A stretch of 64,000 bases of DNA, taken from NCBI GenBank assembly GCA_038380795.1, contig CM076266.1, positions 44,104,425 to 44,168,424 of the forward strand. Direction: 5' to 3'. The stretch comes from Pyrocephalus nanus (lineage: Eukaryota; Chordata; Aves; Passeriformes; Tyrannidae). A program made the position numbers and the translations under genes. Shown here piece by piece: positions 1 through 61,400 of the stretch. The notes below the pieces were generated by a model. It was given only the letters and a program-made list of their open reading frames with translations. It did not search any database and was not told where the DNA came from. Within the stretch, counting starts at the first letter, position 1, and each line of letters opens with the position of its first letter.

Positions 1-1381
1 AATTGGTTCATCTCCTGTGCACAGTCTGTAGTTATATTCTAAGATTATAGTATTTTATGTAATATAAATACTATATAGTACTATGATGTTTTGTTGGTTC
101 TAAGGATTCCTGACATCTTTCTGTTGCACTGAAATAAAGATGATGGTGTATTTGCAATCAATAGAACATGAATACTTTCTGTTTAGTAGCATAATGAAAC
201 TGCTAAATCAGGGTCTAATTTTGCCTTTATAAATAGAGTGAACATGCTATTACAGTTTGATAATAATGCAAGATATAGCTTATTCTTGACTGAACTTGAC
301 TGTAGTGATCTACAGAATTTTTTCTATTTATTCTGCGATCAAGGTTTGCTATTTATGGTGTATTCATAGTTATGTACTTAAATATTTTCTTGAAAACAGC
401 CTAATCTTTAACACTTCCAAGCACTCATAGTCCATCCTATCTGTCCTCCTTCCCTACCTCAAGAATGTGTATTGCATATATATGTATGAAAAATAAACTT
501 CCCACTGGCAAGTAAACCCAAGAACAATGTTGCTAGCAGCTGTTGCCCTTAAAGCCCCGTTGAGAACACTGTTCCCTTATGAGCTCTCAATGCTCTTCTC
601 AACATCAGTAATCAAAGCGCCAGGACAATGTATTACAAACTCAAACGCCCAGGCCAGGAGACCACAAAAGCTCTTCTGTCTTGTGTGTGGGGAACTGAAA
701 AGAGGCTTTCACAGTGCTGGAGAATATGCTGGCAGATTGTGCCAGTTCAGAGCCCTCAGTGTTCCGGAAGATATTTATGTACAAGAAGGGCAAATCTTGT
801 CTAATCCTTGGTTCAGAAGCTACTATAACTGTTATTTTTTAAAAATGAGAAGAATCATATGAATGTGTTGAAGACGACAATCAGATAATTACAGGCTGTT
901 CAGTGACTGAGAAACTGAAAAGGTCTTTGTGCTTTTTCCAGCAGGAGAAGGACATCTTATCTACTCTTACAAGTAAAAAGCAAGACCTATCCTTTAAAAA
1001 CAAACATAAACTTGCTTCCTCCTATTTTAAAAAATAGCTATTTCTGTAGTCATTTTTTCAAATAAAAAGTTATAAAATCAAAGAGTTTGATAACAATGGT
1101 AGTTTTTCTCAAAGATGAAAATAACAAGCTAATAAGCACCCAGTTCTTTGATTTTCCCTTAGGTTTGTAACTTTCAAGTTGTTGGGAAGAATTAAGCCTC
1201 CACTAGGTAAAATGGCACCAAAGTAAAACCAAGTAACTTCTCATTGCATTGTCCATCTAAAAAGGATGATTTCTACTTGTTTATTTTAGGAAGTTTTGCT
1301 AGATAGCAGTGAAAGCACTGACCAACAATATGTCAGAGAGAGGAAGATCAGCTTGGCATATAGAATACTGTTTTTTGTAAT
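1..1381. other. Downstream flank of SCIN, nothing recognised
   Basis: AT-rich DNA with no exon, RNA gene or recent repeat that I can support. The 111-codon open frame at 527-862 has no recognisable domain and no splice-bounded conservation signal. Confidence 0.4.
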
Positions 1382-2915
1382 TTTATTTTAAATTGAATTA
1401 CATTCATTACAGCCCAGTTACATTAGCAGAGATTTAAACAAATGTTTAAAGCTAACAAACTCATATAATTAATCTCTTAGCTTTGCAATTCTTTTATCAC
1501 TGATATTTTCAGCTCAGACTAAACTTGATCTTTTGCATTACCCAGATTCAAAATCAGTCAAGTTAAAAAAATACAAAAATGCCTAAAATTTCAGTTTCCA
1601 ACCTCACTTATAAGAATAATAAAACGGCTGAAATGCTGTCATTAAAAAGCCACGTTGACATGATTTACAACTGTACAAATTGTTGTTTAAAACACTCATT
1701 ACAGAATAAGTGATCAAAGCCATGCTCAAGATTTTAAGAAGTTTGCCCACTGCCCATAAGTATACTTTTCTGGCTAAGTTAACAATAAAAGCCACTTTGA
1801 AAATGTACTCTTAAATTCATCAGAATAAAAAAAAAAAAAGCCCAAGTTACTGTGCCTGAGAAAAAAGAGAAGGCCATATTCTATGGTGCATACTCATCCA
1901 GATTCCCAGAAATGCTACAGGTTTCCTCATTTTTTATGTGTTTGATGTTTGTCTAATACCTGCACAAAAAATTAGAAAGATATCCTGCACCTGACAAGGT
2001 GAACAATCTGCACGCTCAAAAAGCACTGAGTACTTCTGAGTAAGGCAACTGAGGCAAAGTATGGCTTAAGTGCAGTCTGGTTAAGGCAGAATATGTTTCT
2101 GAAGCTGTTGCTTCTTCTGCTTCCACTTCAAAGCACTAGTGCACTACAACATGTTTAAGAACTTTGGTTAAAAAGACCTCATGGAGCTGGTTCACAGAGA
2201 CAAATCTAATGGAATTCCTAACAATAAGCTAGACAATCCCTCAAAAAAACCCTTGTCAATTTAATTTTCTAACAGCATTCATTCCAAAGCTCCATATGTA
2301 TGTATGTGGAGCAAGCAAATGTGTTAAGCACAGCTTTCTCAAAATACCCATCCCTTATTTGCCCTCTGCAAGCCACAGCTCACAGACGTCATCTGAAATT
2401 TTAAGTGAGTATAGCAATATACTGGCCTAGTAATTAAATCAGGTCCAGTCCTACCCTTGCAACAGATATAGAATTACTCCTTTATCGGGCCAAATTCTGC
2501 ACAATATTATGCTGACCTTAATCTAAAGGAATTTCTGTGGTATTAGTTTGGTAATTACTTGTTAAGTAAAGGCGGAATTTGGCCCATTTTAGTACATTAA
2601 AATAAACTGATCCACAGCTTATTTGAATAATCAATTGATTAAAGAAAGATTTCTTTCTTCAAATATTAAAGATTGGCAGTACTTTCTGTATTTACTACTA
2701 TAAAAGCCTCACTCATCCCATTCGGTCAGTTTACAATTATCATTTATCTTTTCCAGTGCTAAGAATTTCTAGGTTATTCATAGAAATATATCAAAGCTTA
2801 AGAAAGTGTAACAACAGATGCATCAAATTGTTTCATAAGCTTATGCTTAAAAATACTAGAAAGTAGCTGAGCTCTGATCATTCTTTGGTTTGAAGCTGGA
2901 GTCTGGTTGGAGAGA
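1382..2915 (-). other. SCIN: Probable SCIN 3' UTR, end uncertain
   Basis: This is the sequence downstream of the TGA on the SCIN strand. An AATAAA hexamer (minus strand) lies at 1387-1382, and an ATTAAA variant at 2265-2260 could give a shorter form. Without transcript data the true cleavage site is undecided. The stretch has no coding potential I trust and contains the palindromic element at 2487-2585. Confidence 0.35.
2487..2585. repeat. Palindromic MITE-like element, old
   Basis: The left end GGGCCAAATTCTGCA (2487-2501) is the inverted match of the right end GGCGGAATTTGGCCC (2571-2585), 13 of 15 positions. The middle, about 70 nt, is diverged. Ends beginning GGGCCAAATTCTG resemble short non-autonomous DNA-transposon copies I associate with turtle and crocodile genomes and, as old relics, birds. 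That family link is from memory and tentative. No clear target-site duplication is visible. Confidence 0.5.
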
Positions 2916-51480
<48,565 letters not shown>

Positions 51481-51547
51481 GGCGGGGCAAGAAGAACCAG
51501 CGCAGCAGAACAACCTACAGTGCCTTTACTGCCTGGGGTGCGGCCAC

Positions 51548-51573
51548 TTGTATAGTGCCCAGCCGGGGCGGGG
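51548..51573 (-). promoter_or_regulatory. SCIN: Candidate SCIN core promoter: TATA-like box and GC box
   Basis: On the minus strand TATACAA (51554-51548) lies about 68 nt before the ATG, with a GC box at 51573-51565 (GGGGCGGGG on the plus strand) just upstream. Usual spacing would put the start site near 51520 and give a 5' UTR of about 40 nt entirely in exon 1. The positions are seen; the start site is inferred. Confidence 0.5.
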
Positions 51574-51753
51574 CCGGGACGGCCCTGGGACGGGCGCGGA
51601 GCGTGGGGTGGGTGGTGGGATGCGTCTGTCACACCCCTTTCCATCCGCTCCCGGGGCCGGCGGAGTTTTGTTTAATTATTAATTTTTTTACACTCCTGCA
51701 AAACTCACCCGGCGTCCTTTTTTTCCTTCAGTGCCCGATGCCGTAGCGGGGGT

Positions 51754-51780
51754 GTTATAAAAGGAAAAAAAAAAAAAAAA
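51754..51780 (+). promoter_or_regulatory. Plus-strand TTATAAAAGG with A run, divergent TATA candidate
   Basis: GTTATAAAAGG points away from SCIN about 280 nt upstream of its ATG and is followed by a 17-nt A run (51764-51780). It could serve divergent transcription from the same CpG island, or be chance in AT-rich DNA. No downstream gene is visible. Confidence 0.2.
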
Positions 51781-54700
51781 TCAGCCTCCCTCACTGCAAG
51801 CAGAGAATATTTCTCTATTCTAAAGTAATAGGAGAAAACCCCATAAAAGTCAAAAAGGCAAAGTACAAGCGGGCTAACCCAGCACCTACGGGTGTTAGAG
51901 TGCTGTGAGGTGTGTTTCTATAATTATCACATCTGCCTTATTTCTGTAAGCTGCTCATACCGGAATACAAAGAGTTTCTGTAGCTTGTGCTTGCGGTTGG
52001 GCTCTTTTTCACCCCGTGCTGGAACGGCAGAGCACAGCTCTCTTTTACCCAGTAATCCCACTTCATTTGTCCAGTATTGCTAGCAATCTTTTTCTAGGGG
52101 GAAAAATATTTTTGAAGATTTCAGATGAAGCCCAGAATTTATATAAATTTCCTTTTTCTTTCCTTTTTTCCAACACTATGCAAAAACCCAAAAGCTTTAA
52201 ACCCACTTCCTACTTGTCTTTCTCCTTTATAAATGGTTGGTATATCAACATGGCAATTGCAGTTTTTGCAACAACCCTTTTCGTCTGATATTGATAGGAG
52301 GTAGATCAGTCTGGGTACGATACAGGTAGATGCAGATCAAGCTGTCAGTATATCAAAAGATACATTTAAGAAAGGGTTTTGTTTAGTTTCATCATCTTAT
52401 CCACCTGGATGAGTGTTGAAGCTCATGATTTCCCCACTGGGTTGTTTTATCAAGTTAATACCAGAAGAGTGCAGAACTGGGCTGCCTTCCTAACTGGGAG
52501 AGGCACTGCTAAATGCAGCAAATGAGCTGGAGAGCATCTTCTCTGGAAAAAGAGAGAAAAAAAAAAAAAAAAAGAAAAAAGAGAAAAAAAAAAGTTAAGA
52601 AAAACACACCACAACTAAGAAATTTGCTTAACTATCTTCCCTCCTTCTCTTTATTCTGCCTTGAGGAGAAAGATGCTGTTACACAATGTGTACCTTACTC
52701 TTGTCTCCCATTTTTGTGAGCACCCTCTCATCAGTTTCCAGACAGAGGTGTACAGGCACCCTAAGCTTTATGCTCACTGTTTAAAAAAGGAAATTGTGAG
52801 TGTTCTATTTTGTCTAAAGTTCAGCTGAACATGTTACAGCCCACTTTCACAACTTCACAGCCAAGGATTTTATCCCTCATTCTGCCAGGGCTGCAGTAAG
52901 CCTGCTTGATAAAGCACGATGCCTTCCAAATGAAATACCTTTCTCTAGGTGTTCACCATATGAAGAAGAAAAAAACTCAAGGAAGAGTAGCCAAAAAATT
53001 CCAGCAGTTCCAGTTTCAGTATTGTATTCTGTTCTCTTTTACTCAATTACACAATCAGGGTTTTGGGGGGGTTTTGTTTGCTTGTTTGGGTTTTTTTCTA
53101 ATTGCATGCCTTTTTGCCTTTTTGTACATTAGTTTGCTTTAGTCAGTGAGGACAGAACTTCCCACGTACTCTATAACTGTTTGGATTTACTATTCCTTCT
53201 GAAGTTGGCAGGATGCACTCACTTTATAATTGAGCAGAGTTTTGCCCATACAGGAGCTCAAACCACCTCAGTGTTATGCAGCCTCATTTCTGCTGCCTGT
53301 TCTGCCTGTCTTGCCAAGCTAAAATTGTTTGTGCTCAGATGGCACAGGATAGGTTTTTTAAATTTGTATCTCCTTATTCTAGATTTAAATTTTCAGTCTA
53401 CAGACTAAATACTACTGTAAGCAGAATCCCCACTGCTGGCATGAGACTCATGCTAAAGCTATTTGTTTAGCATTGACCATTCCCAGTATCACACACCAAT
53501 GGACAAAGGTTAAAGACACAAGAAGAGTTTAACTGTTTTGTCTCAGTGTCTGTGGCACCACTCAGACACAAAGGATGTTAGTACTGACAGCAGAGTTTTC
53601 TCATGCCTGAGTTTGTCTTACTAGGATTATGTAATCATTTGGCTCCTAGCAAAGAAAACCTTGGATTGAAGTTTGTGTCCTAAGTGCCAGGATACTTGTT
53701 TGTACTCTTCAAAATTAATTTTTGACTGTTTGCAAATCTTGCTTTTGCAATCTCACTCCTAATGAAAATTGTGCTGTCTTTTTCTGTTTCCATCTATTTT
53801 TTTGGGTAGCAAAATTAAGCTAGCATTGTTAACATTACACAAGTTTTCATAAATTTTTTAATAAACAAAATCTTTCTAACAAGGTTATTCAAAAGTGAAA
53901 CTTTGAAGAAAAAAGATGAGAAGTATATTAAGGATTCGCATGTTTCGAAACAATATTTAAAATTACTTTTTATGTGCTTTTGCATGTCCTTTAATATAGT
54001 AATTGCAGTGGAAAGGTCTGAAAATAGCATTGTTTTCATGACTCAGAAATCTGGGGTCAAATAGTAATTGCTATGCTCATAGAAATTGCTCTGTAATGGA
54101 ATTTCAGACTTCTTTCAGACTACTTAATTTAGTAAAGATTATGTCTTGCTAATAAACTATGGCTTTCTCAGAGGGATGGCAAAGGTCTAGCACTGTTTCA
54201 GATGTTCAGTAACAAGGGGAAATAATTTTGCATCACATCCTTTCCATAAGGGAAGGCTGGATATATCAGTTGGCTGCTGTCATAGCCCAGAAACACAGTC
54301 GTGGAGTAAAGGTGCAGATTTCTGCCTGCTTCGCTGCACTGTGGGAAGTATGGCCATCTTTAAATGTCCTGTCTTTTTCCCAAGTCATGATAGATCACCC
54401 AGGACTGCCAGAAGGTGTTCCTGCTCCTCATCTAATCCTTAAAACAGCAGATTCAAATGCATTGAGTTCAAAGCTTTGGCATGACTCAGGGAATTCAAGG
54501 ACTCATGAAAAACTTTGCCATTTAATGTTGCTTGTTTATTTCCAAAGTGTTTTGTTATATTGAGTAAGGCATCTTTTTTCCTCAAAGTACTGTCATCATA
54601 TACTGTATATATGCAGGGAGTGTGTCTATAGACATTAAAAGAAATAGAATGCAATGTCCTGAGTTCTGATTTTTGTCCCAATCAAGAATAAGGTTTGCAA

Positions 54701-55339
54701 AAACCCATGGTGGTTTTTTCCAGGTGATATATACAAGGAACCCAAAAGGGTTCCCAGAATTTAAGCCTCAGAATCCTTCCCAGGAGGAATAACTTTCAGC
54801 ATAGATTGTTTAAGTCTAAGGTCTAAGTTCTCCTACAAGGCTTGAATTGCAGCACCAGGAACTAACAATGAAAGGAATGAAAAGGAATGTAAGGAGAGCA
54901 TATTTTCAAGTGTCACAAATCTTTCCTTCTACAAAGCTTATTTCTTCTTCACCACATATGCCAAATATCCTCCTGAACTCTATGACCCTACCTCAACAAT
55001 GGCATTACAGATGTTTAGTTTTGCCTCCAGTTCCACATGACAAAGTTTGCTGTATGCAGAGCATGTGTGTCAAAAGCAAACAGTCACAGAAGTCAACCCA
55101 TGTTCTCATCTGTTCTATTGCTGAATTAAAAATCAACAGTTACTTCAGATTTAAGTCAGTTCAGAGATCTGAGATAAATTCTTATTTACAATATACATCT
55201 AAAAAAATAAATTACCACTGGTAGCGTATGAGTTGAAGGAGAATTAGACCATACAGCATACAGCTCTGAAAGCCAAGTTATCAAAACCAAGCTGTAGAAT
55301 TATGCTACCACTTGCTAATTCTCTCCATTCTCTCATCAT
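51781..55339. other. Upstream intergenic DNA, no gene recognised
   Basis: AT-rich DNA with an A/GA-rich tract at about 52554-52594 and a GT-rich patch near 53058-53098. Open frames are short and none resembles a known protein. In other amniotes the gene on this side of SCIN is, as I recall, VWDE, but no VWDE exon is recognisable here. Confidence 0.6.
52554..52594. repeat. A/GA-rich low-complexity tract
   Basis: Runs of A separated by single G residues. Simple-sequence DNA without an attached element. Confidence 0.85.
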
Positions 55340-55474
55340 GACCCTGAGATTAGCTCAGTTGGTTAGAGCATGAGGCTAAAGTCATGGGGCTGTTCCCTGT
55401 ACAGGCCATTTACCTAAGAGTTGGACTTGATGATCCTTGTGGGTCCCTTCCAAGTCAGAATATTCTATGATAAT
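55340..55474 (+). mobile_element. tRNA-Ile-derived SINE with CR1-like tail (TguSINE1 type)
   Basis: The head ATTAGCTCAGTTGGTTAGAG carries an intact-looking pol III A box and reads like the D-arm of tRNA-Ile. The head ends CCCTGTACAGGCCA as in the 3' half of that tRNA. About 9 nt of the anticodon region are missing and the B-box region (GGGCTGTTCCC) is degraded, so this is not a functional tRNA. The tail GTTGGACTTGATGATCCTTG, GGGTCCCTTCCAAGTCAGAA, TATTCTATGAT is a CR1-type 3' end, the part a CR1 reverse transcriptase would recognise. This head-tail combination is what I know as the zebra finch SINE. Confidence 0.85.
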
Positions 55475-58400
55475 TGTACTTCAAATCATCCTGCTTAGCA
55501 GCCCAGCTTCAACTGGAGAGGTTTTAGCAAAGTTAGAACATTCTGAAGAAAGACTGAAACCTGGATTTCCTCCTTATTGCCAAAGTTTTAGTCACAAGGC
55601 TAACAGATGAGATATATGCACAACCTGACATAAAAATATGAAGTCCTCCTTTACCTTCTAGAGAGGAGTCTGGTTTTAATTCCTCAAGTCCAGAGCAAAT
55701 AAAGGGTCTTAGTCTGTAGCTTTGAGGAAGGTGTCTAAGGCACAGAGAGGGCAGGATCACAGCTACTTTGTGAGCTCCACTTGTCAACTGGCTGACTCCT
55801 ACTTACATCCTGCTCTGCTGACATGAGCACTCTCACTCCCTGATGCCATCTCCATGCTTCCTGTACAGGCAATGAAGGATTCTTCAGTGACACCACCACT
55901 CTCATCTGTGCAGGAAAAGACAGCACACACCCAGCAGATGAGAAGCTCTCATTCTTCAAATTCATTCTTCAGCCATGGGGCTAAGTAGGGTATGCAGAGA
56001 AAGTGGTCTGAATGTTTGCTTCAGTGAAAGAATCTAGGCAAACATTTTTAACAATGGGATAGTGAGAAGTGGAGTGTTAATTATCAAGTATTTTATAGCT
56101 CCCTGCATTTTTCTTATGTTCTTCCTCTGAAACATTCAATGAGCAGCATAAATGTTTAATGAAGAAATTCTTATTATTAATGTTCATCTCAAGCCATAGT
56201 ATATTATATCTCAAGGAGTCAGAGAAAATTGAAGCACTTCTTCAACAATCACCTATCTTCCAAAAGAGAGAAGGTCTCCTCTGTGTTCATATGACATGAC
56301 ATTTCATTTCATCTCGTGGTCATGGGAGTAGATGAGATTTAGAAAAATACATTCTCAGACTCATCACTTTACCCACCTTGTCTACCTAAATAGAAAAAGG
56401 TTGCCATTATTCTCATCAATGATCATTCAGCCTGTCCACATTTCCTGCTCTGGAAAAGCAAGGAATAAATACCAAAATAATAAGTCATGCTGTTGTCTAT
56501 GTGGATCAGTAAGTTTCACCAAGACCATACCACTGATCCTTACTTTTGCTTCCTTATATTTAGATCCAGTGGTCTCAAGTTTGCTGGGGAAAATCTCCAG
56601 CTCTTTTCAAAGAGTTAAAGTTTTGAATGAATCGGTGTCTGTCCACTGAAACTTGAAAAATTGAAACCATTCTTTGTTAAGACAGATTCAGAGGTAATGG
56701 CCAAAAATTGTCACTCAGAAAGTTTAATTAAAACAAGAATATTTTATATCAGGTAATAACTTTGGTTATTGCTACAAAGCCTCTTTCACTCGCTTTTATC
56801 AATTTCCACAGTATTACTGGGATTCAGTAATCTGAACTACTTTGTGAAATAATCATTACAAAGGATGGAAGGCAATTAAACCCTGATTTATATATATATT
56901 TATTTATTTATTTGTGGAGTAAAGTTCAAATACATAGCCTAAAAAGGCTACTGTAAAGCAGTTACAGAATGTTTCTGCATGGACTGACATTCCGTAAGTG
57001 TCAGAGTGATGTTTATCCATTCTGCATTTGAAAATGCTCCAAGTTTGGTCTGAATGTAATTTCAGGATGATCTTTTGATTGCTAAGAAGTTATAATTGTA
57101 GGAGGTTTTTTGTATGTTGCAGCTAAAGTTTTTGATGATGTTTTAAGTTATTTTTGAATTCTTGGTAATAAGGGACGAGCAAATTACTACGCTCCTATTT
57201 ACCATCAGTGCAGTAATTAAATTTAAAAGCATCTAAGTAAAACTGAGGAAGAGAGTGTTACCCAGAAACAAGAAATCAAGAACAATCTGAAGAAAGCACA
57301 GTCATCTTCTGGACCCATTAATTAAATATGCAATATCCATTAAGCTCATAGATCAACTCTCCAACAAGAGATCCTAAAATATTGGGTATGGCAATATGGG
57401 GAGCGCAGAGTATCCAGGGAAAACAGCCTTCTCCATCTGCAGAAACCAGTGGTTCTTCAGACATCTCACAATGAGAGGAGGGGGGAAAATCAAATCTCTA
57501 GAAAAGTGGTAATAAGAAAAACTGCTAGTGGTTATCTAAACTGAGGTAGGATTTTGATTTAATTTATTTCATTACATTATTAAATAATAAATATTTACTT
57601 CATTATTTCCTTGATACTAACCTGCCTGAGAAGGTTACTGAATTTAATATAAAAAGAACAGTCTATGTGTGACACTAAACTAAGATCCTAAGGAAAGCAT
57701 ATTTTTCATAAGATTCTAATTGCAGGTGAAATAAAGTTATTCTGAGATACTTTTTTCTCTTGAATGAAGATATCTTTATGTATTTAAAGGCGTGTGAAAA
57801 GCAGAGTACTCAAAGCATGTGCATCTTCTACCCCCATTGAGTAAGTAGTGCCTCTGAATTCTGTGAGAAGGAATAAACTCATTCATTGTATCTGATTTCG
57901 GTGGTAGATATGCATGGAATAGGCCAGATTCTCTATTCCAGTCAAAGCAGTTGTAAGATTAATTTGACTATGAATAAAAATCGGATTTCAGCTTCTTTAG
58001 ATTTTCAGAATAACACAGTTCAGTGCAGTAGTAGGGTTGTTTTTCAAATATAGAGTAGCTCCTCATAAGTAGATATCTGCAAGTACTAAGCTGAACACTA
58101 AAAGTTACATTTTTTATCAAATCTCACATATGAATTATTTATTGAAAATAATTATTAAAAAACTTTCACTGACCTTCAGACAGAATTTCTCTCAGTTTTT
58201 AATTCACTGGGCATGAGCCCTTATCTAAGTCACTCAAAAATCTGTAACAGAAAGTAAGGGAAGGGAAAGAAGACGACGACCTTCTTTTTTCTGACTTTCT
58301 GAAAAAAGTCTACTTGAAGGTTTCTTGAATTTGGTACACCAACCTGGGAAAAATAAGTATTTTCTAGATTGTTCAAAACATCCAGTTGCTACCAAGATCA

Positions 58401-61400
58401 TATGGGAAAGTGTTTATGCTTCACACTGGTTTTCTTACAGCACAAAGTGTGTTGTTATACTTTCACTAATAAAACGTGGTTTTAAACTCTTCAAGAATAA
58501 CACATTTGAGAATCATGAACTTTGTTACTGTGTGTCAGCCTTTGTGTTTTAGCCAAGTTGCCAGCACTAAACACTAAGGTCACTAACAAAGATCCCCTCA
58601 CAACATTTTAAAGTTGATAGTCTCAGCATTGCTTGTTTTAAGAGGGTAGGAACCCTCGCTTTCATCAACCTTGCCCAATTAAGTGAGTAGTTTCTAACAT
58701 CACTGATGGTTATTGGGAATCAGCTACTGAATTTAGGAGATCTAAATGCAAAGCTGTCTAAACAAAGGCATTCATACATTTGCTTCTACATAAAGAACAC
58801 CAGATTTATAAAATTAACTTCTTCCTTTTATCTGAATTGTTGAAAGTATACTAATTTGCTAAAAAGTTGCTGACATCTGCAAACCTGCAGCTTCTAAAAC
58901 AATCATGTTTTGGTAGCACATGTTCACGATGAAATCCTGATATTGCTCAAGAGATCTACAGAAAGATCTATTTTAAATCAAAGCTTGAGTTTGATTCCTG
59001 TTTCAAGATTATGAGATATACTTACTGGAAAAGGATCCAGCTCCTGGTTTCTGTTTACCACTATACCAGGAAAGCTGTGACATTAAATTTTGTACTGTTA
59101 ACATTTATTTCAAAGTTGATTTCATAAGTGTAAGTCACAAGGAAAGACCAGGAGTACTATATTGTTAGGCTTTCTTGCCAGTCATTAGGAACAAGATTTT
59201 TTCATGAGAAAGTTTGAAGAATACACATTTCATATCAACTGAAATCTGATCAGTAAATCATAACTCCCTCAGTCCCTCCGTCCACTTTCTTACTGTCTTG
59301 TTTTAGGGTGCATGTTATCCTAGAGAGGGCACGTCCTCAGGGCCAACCCTGTTCTCCTGATTCCTCTTCCAATTTGATTGTCCACTGACAAAGGGCAGAT
59401 ACCAGATAAATTGTGAAATAAAATGCATAACTGATGTGAGATAGTAAAATGGGCTGTTTATTTACATACCCTCAATCCTAGCTAGCATTAGGCATAGTTC
59501 CCAGAAGGAATGAATGCTCTAACTAAAATTTGAAAAGAGCTAATATCTCCAATATTTATCATCCCCTTATTTCCTTCATGTCAGTAACACTGTATATACT
59601 TATTCTCCCAAATAGAATTACAGCATTCACTCCTTACAGAATAAAACTGTTTAACAGATGCAAAGCAACCTTCAGCTTCTCTCTCAGATCAGTAGTTTAG
59701 GTGTCTCTTTTCCCTTGGTCTTCAGTTTATCCTGTTAACTTAAATCCCATCCCCCCATCTTCATGCAATACTCTGGGGTCTCTGGCATTCTCCTGTCCCA
59801 TGTTTCCAAACTCAGCTCCAAGCCTTCATGACTAGAAGCCAAACATAAATGTTATCTTTATCTCAACCATTCCCACCTCCTGTATGACTTCTGAGAATAT
59901 ATTTATCAAATTTCTATTTCTAAAAATAAAATCATCAACAGTACCACAAAAGAATGGATGGTGCCTAGTCTTACAGGATCTATAATGTTGTGAAACTGTG
60001 ATATGCTGTGTGGTGCTAGGAAAAAACTCAAACCAAACCAAAACAAATCACACCAAAACAAACAGTCAAAACTCCCAAATCCTTGCACAATAAAATCAAT
60101 AAATAAATTTATAAATGTTGTGCTCCTTTTTCTTCAATGACACAGAATTATAGGATAGACTGTGTGCTTGAAATTGCAGATCTGGAAGCCACTTAAGACT
60201 TTGTCCTTAAATTCAAGAGAAGTATTTTCCTAGTTCAGTCCAAAATAGCCAACATGAGATTACACAGCCCCTTTGTGCTAAGGCTCGTGTTTTGCACTGG
60301 GCATGCCAATGAGCTTTTAAGGATGTGATGAGAGGGAAGGGTGCATATTGAAGCATTCGTTTAAAATACACCAGGCCATTATATTCCCTTTCCTTCCTTG
60401 TCTTGTCCACAAGGTCAGAAAATTTCCTCTGTTGGGAACAGAAAAGTCCCTTTTCTATCCTCTGACTTTCTCTGTTTCTAGTTATTTTCACTAGTAACAC
60501 TGTTTATTGTTTACTTTCAAAGGTACATGACCATCAACAAGAACAATTATCCTCACAGGAAAACACGTACGGGAACACAGCTGTTTATGGCTCCATATTT
60601 TGAAGTTTCACTGGCTGCCAGGCAATTGCTGTTTTCCCACCCATCTCTTGAGACGAACATAGAAGAAATACCATCACTGCTTGGCTACTGTCTTCTTCAA
60701 ATATGGAGGAAGCAAGTGAAAATAAACTGTTTCCCTTTACAAAGTAAAAGATGATAGGTAAAGAGTCAGTTGAAGAACACATTATTACAGATAAGTTTAT
60801 TGTGTGAAGCATAGTTTTAGTACAACCTGCAGGACAGGCGCTTTCTGGTTTTGTTTTTTTTCCAACTAAGGAAAGGCCTCTGTGTAGGAAAAGCAGCACT
60901 TCAGTGTTATAAAGCACACTGTAGTGTTTTAAACAGTTACAGAATAGAGTTACTGTGTTTCATGTGCTTCCTGTTGGTTTGTAAAGTGAGGAAAACCCAT
61001 GTTACTAAAACTTAATTGGTCTTTATGGAAAGAACCATGTACAGGCGTCCTGCAGCCACAGATGCTGTGCACAACCCACTGCACCCTCCAAAGCCCTCTC
61101 CCCACCACTCCACCACTCCCCCTTCTCCCCAGCCTTATCCCTGCTTGTTGTCCTTCACAACCATGTGCACAAAATTCAGCCTGGGCAGTTCCAGCACTTA
61201 CTGAGCTGTTCCAGTGGTTGGTGTTGAAGGAAAAGAAGGTATTAGTTTTAGCTAAATGAAAGAGGCATCCCATAACATTTTTCATTCTGCTTCACTCCTT
61301 TATTTAACATTGCACAGCTCTCATATGTGTCCTTTTGGATGCAGTTAGTGCCTTTTTAAAAGCAGTCCCTTACTTAAAAGAAGTTAATATTTTTCTTCCT

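Noticed and set aside
527..862. 111-codon plus-strand open frame downstream of SCIN
   Set aside because: No family resemblance, and not the single coding exon of ARL4A that I would expect somewhere downstream of SCIN in amniotes.
55340..55407. Functional tRNA-Ile gene
   Set aside because: The anticodon region is partly deleted, the B box is degraded, and a CR1-like tail is fused directly behind it, so it is a SINE head.
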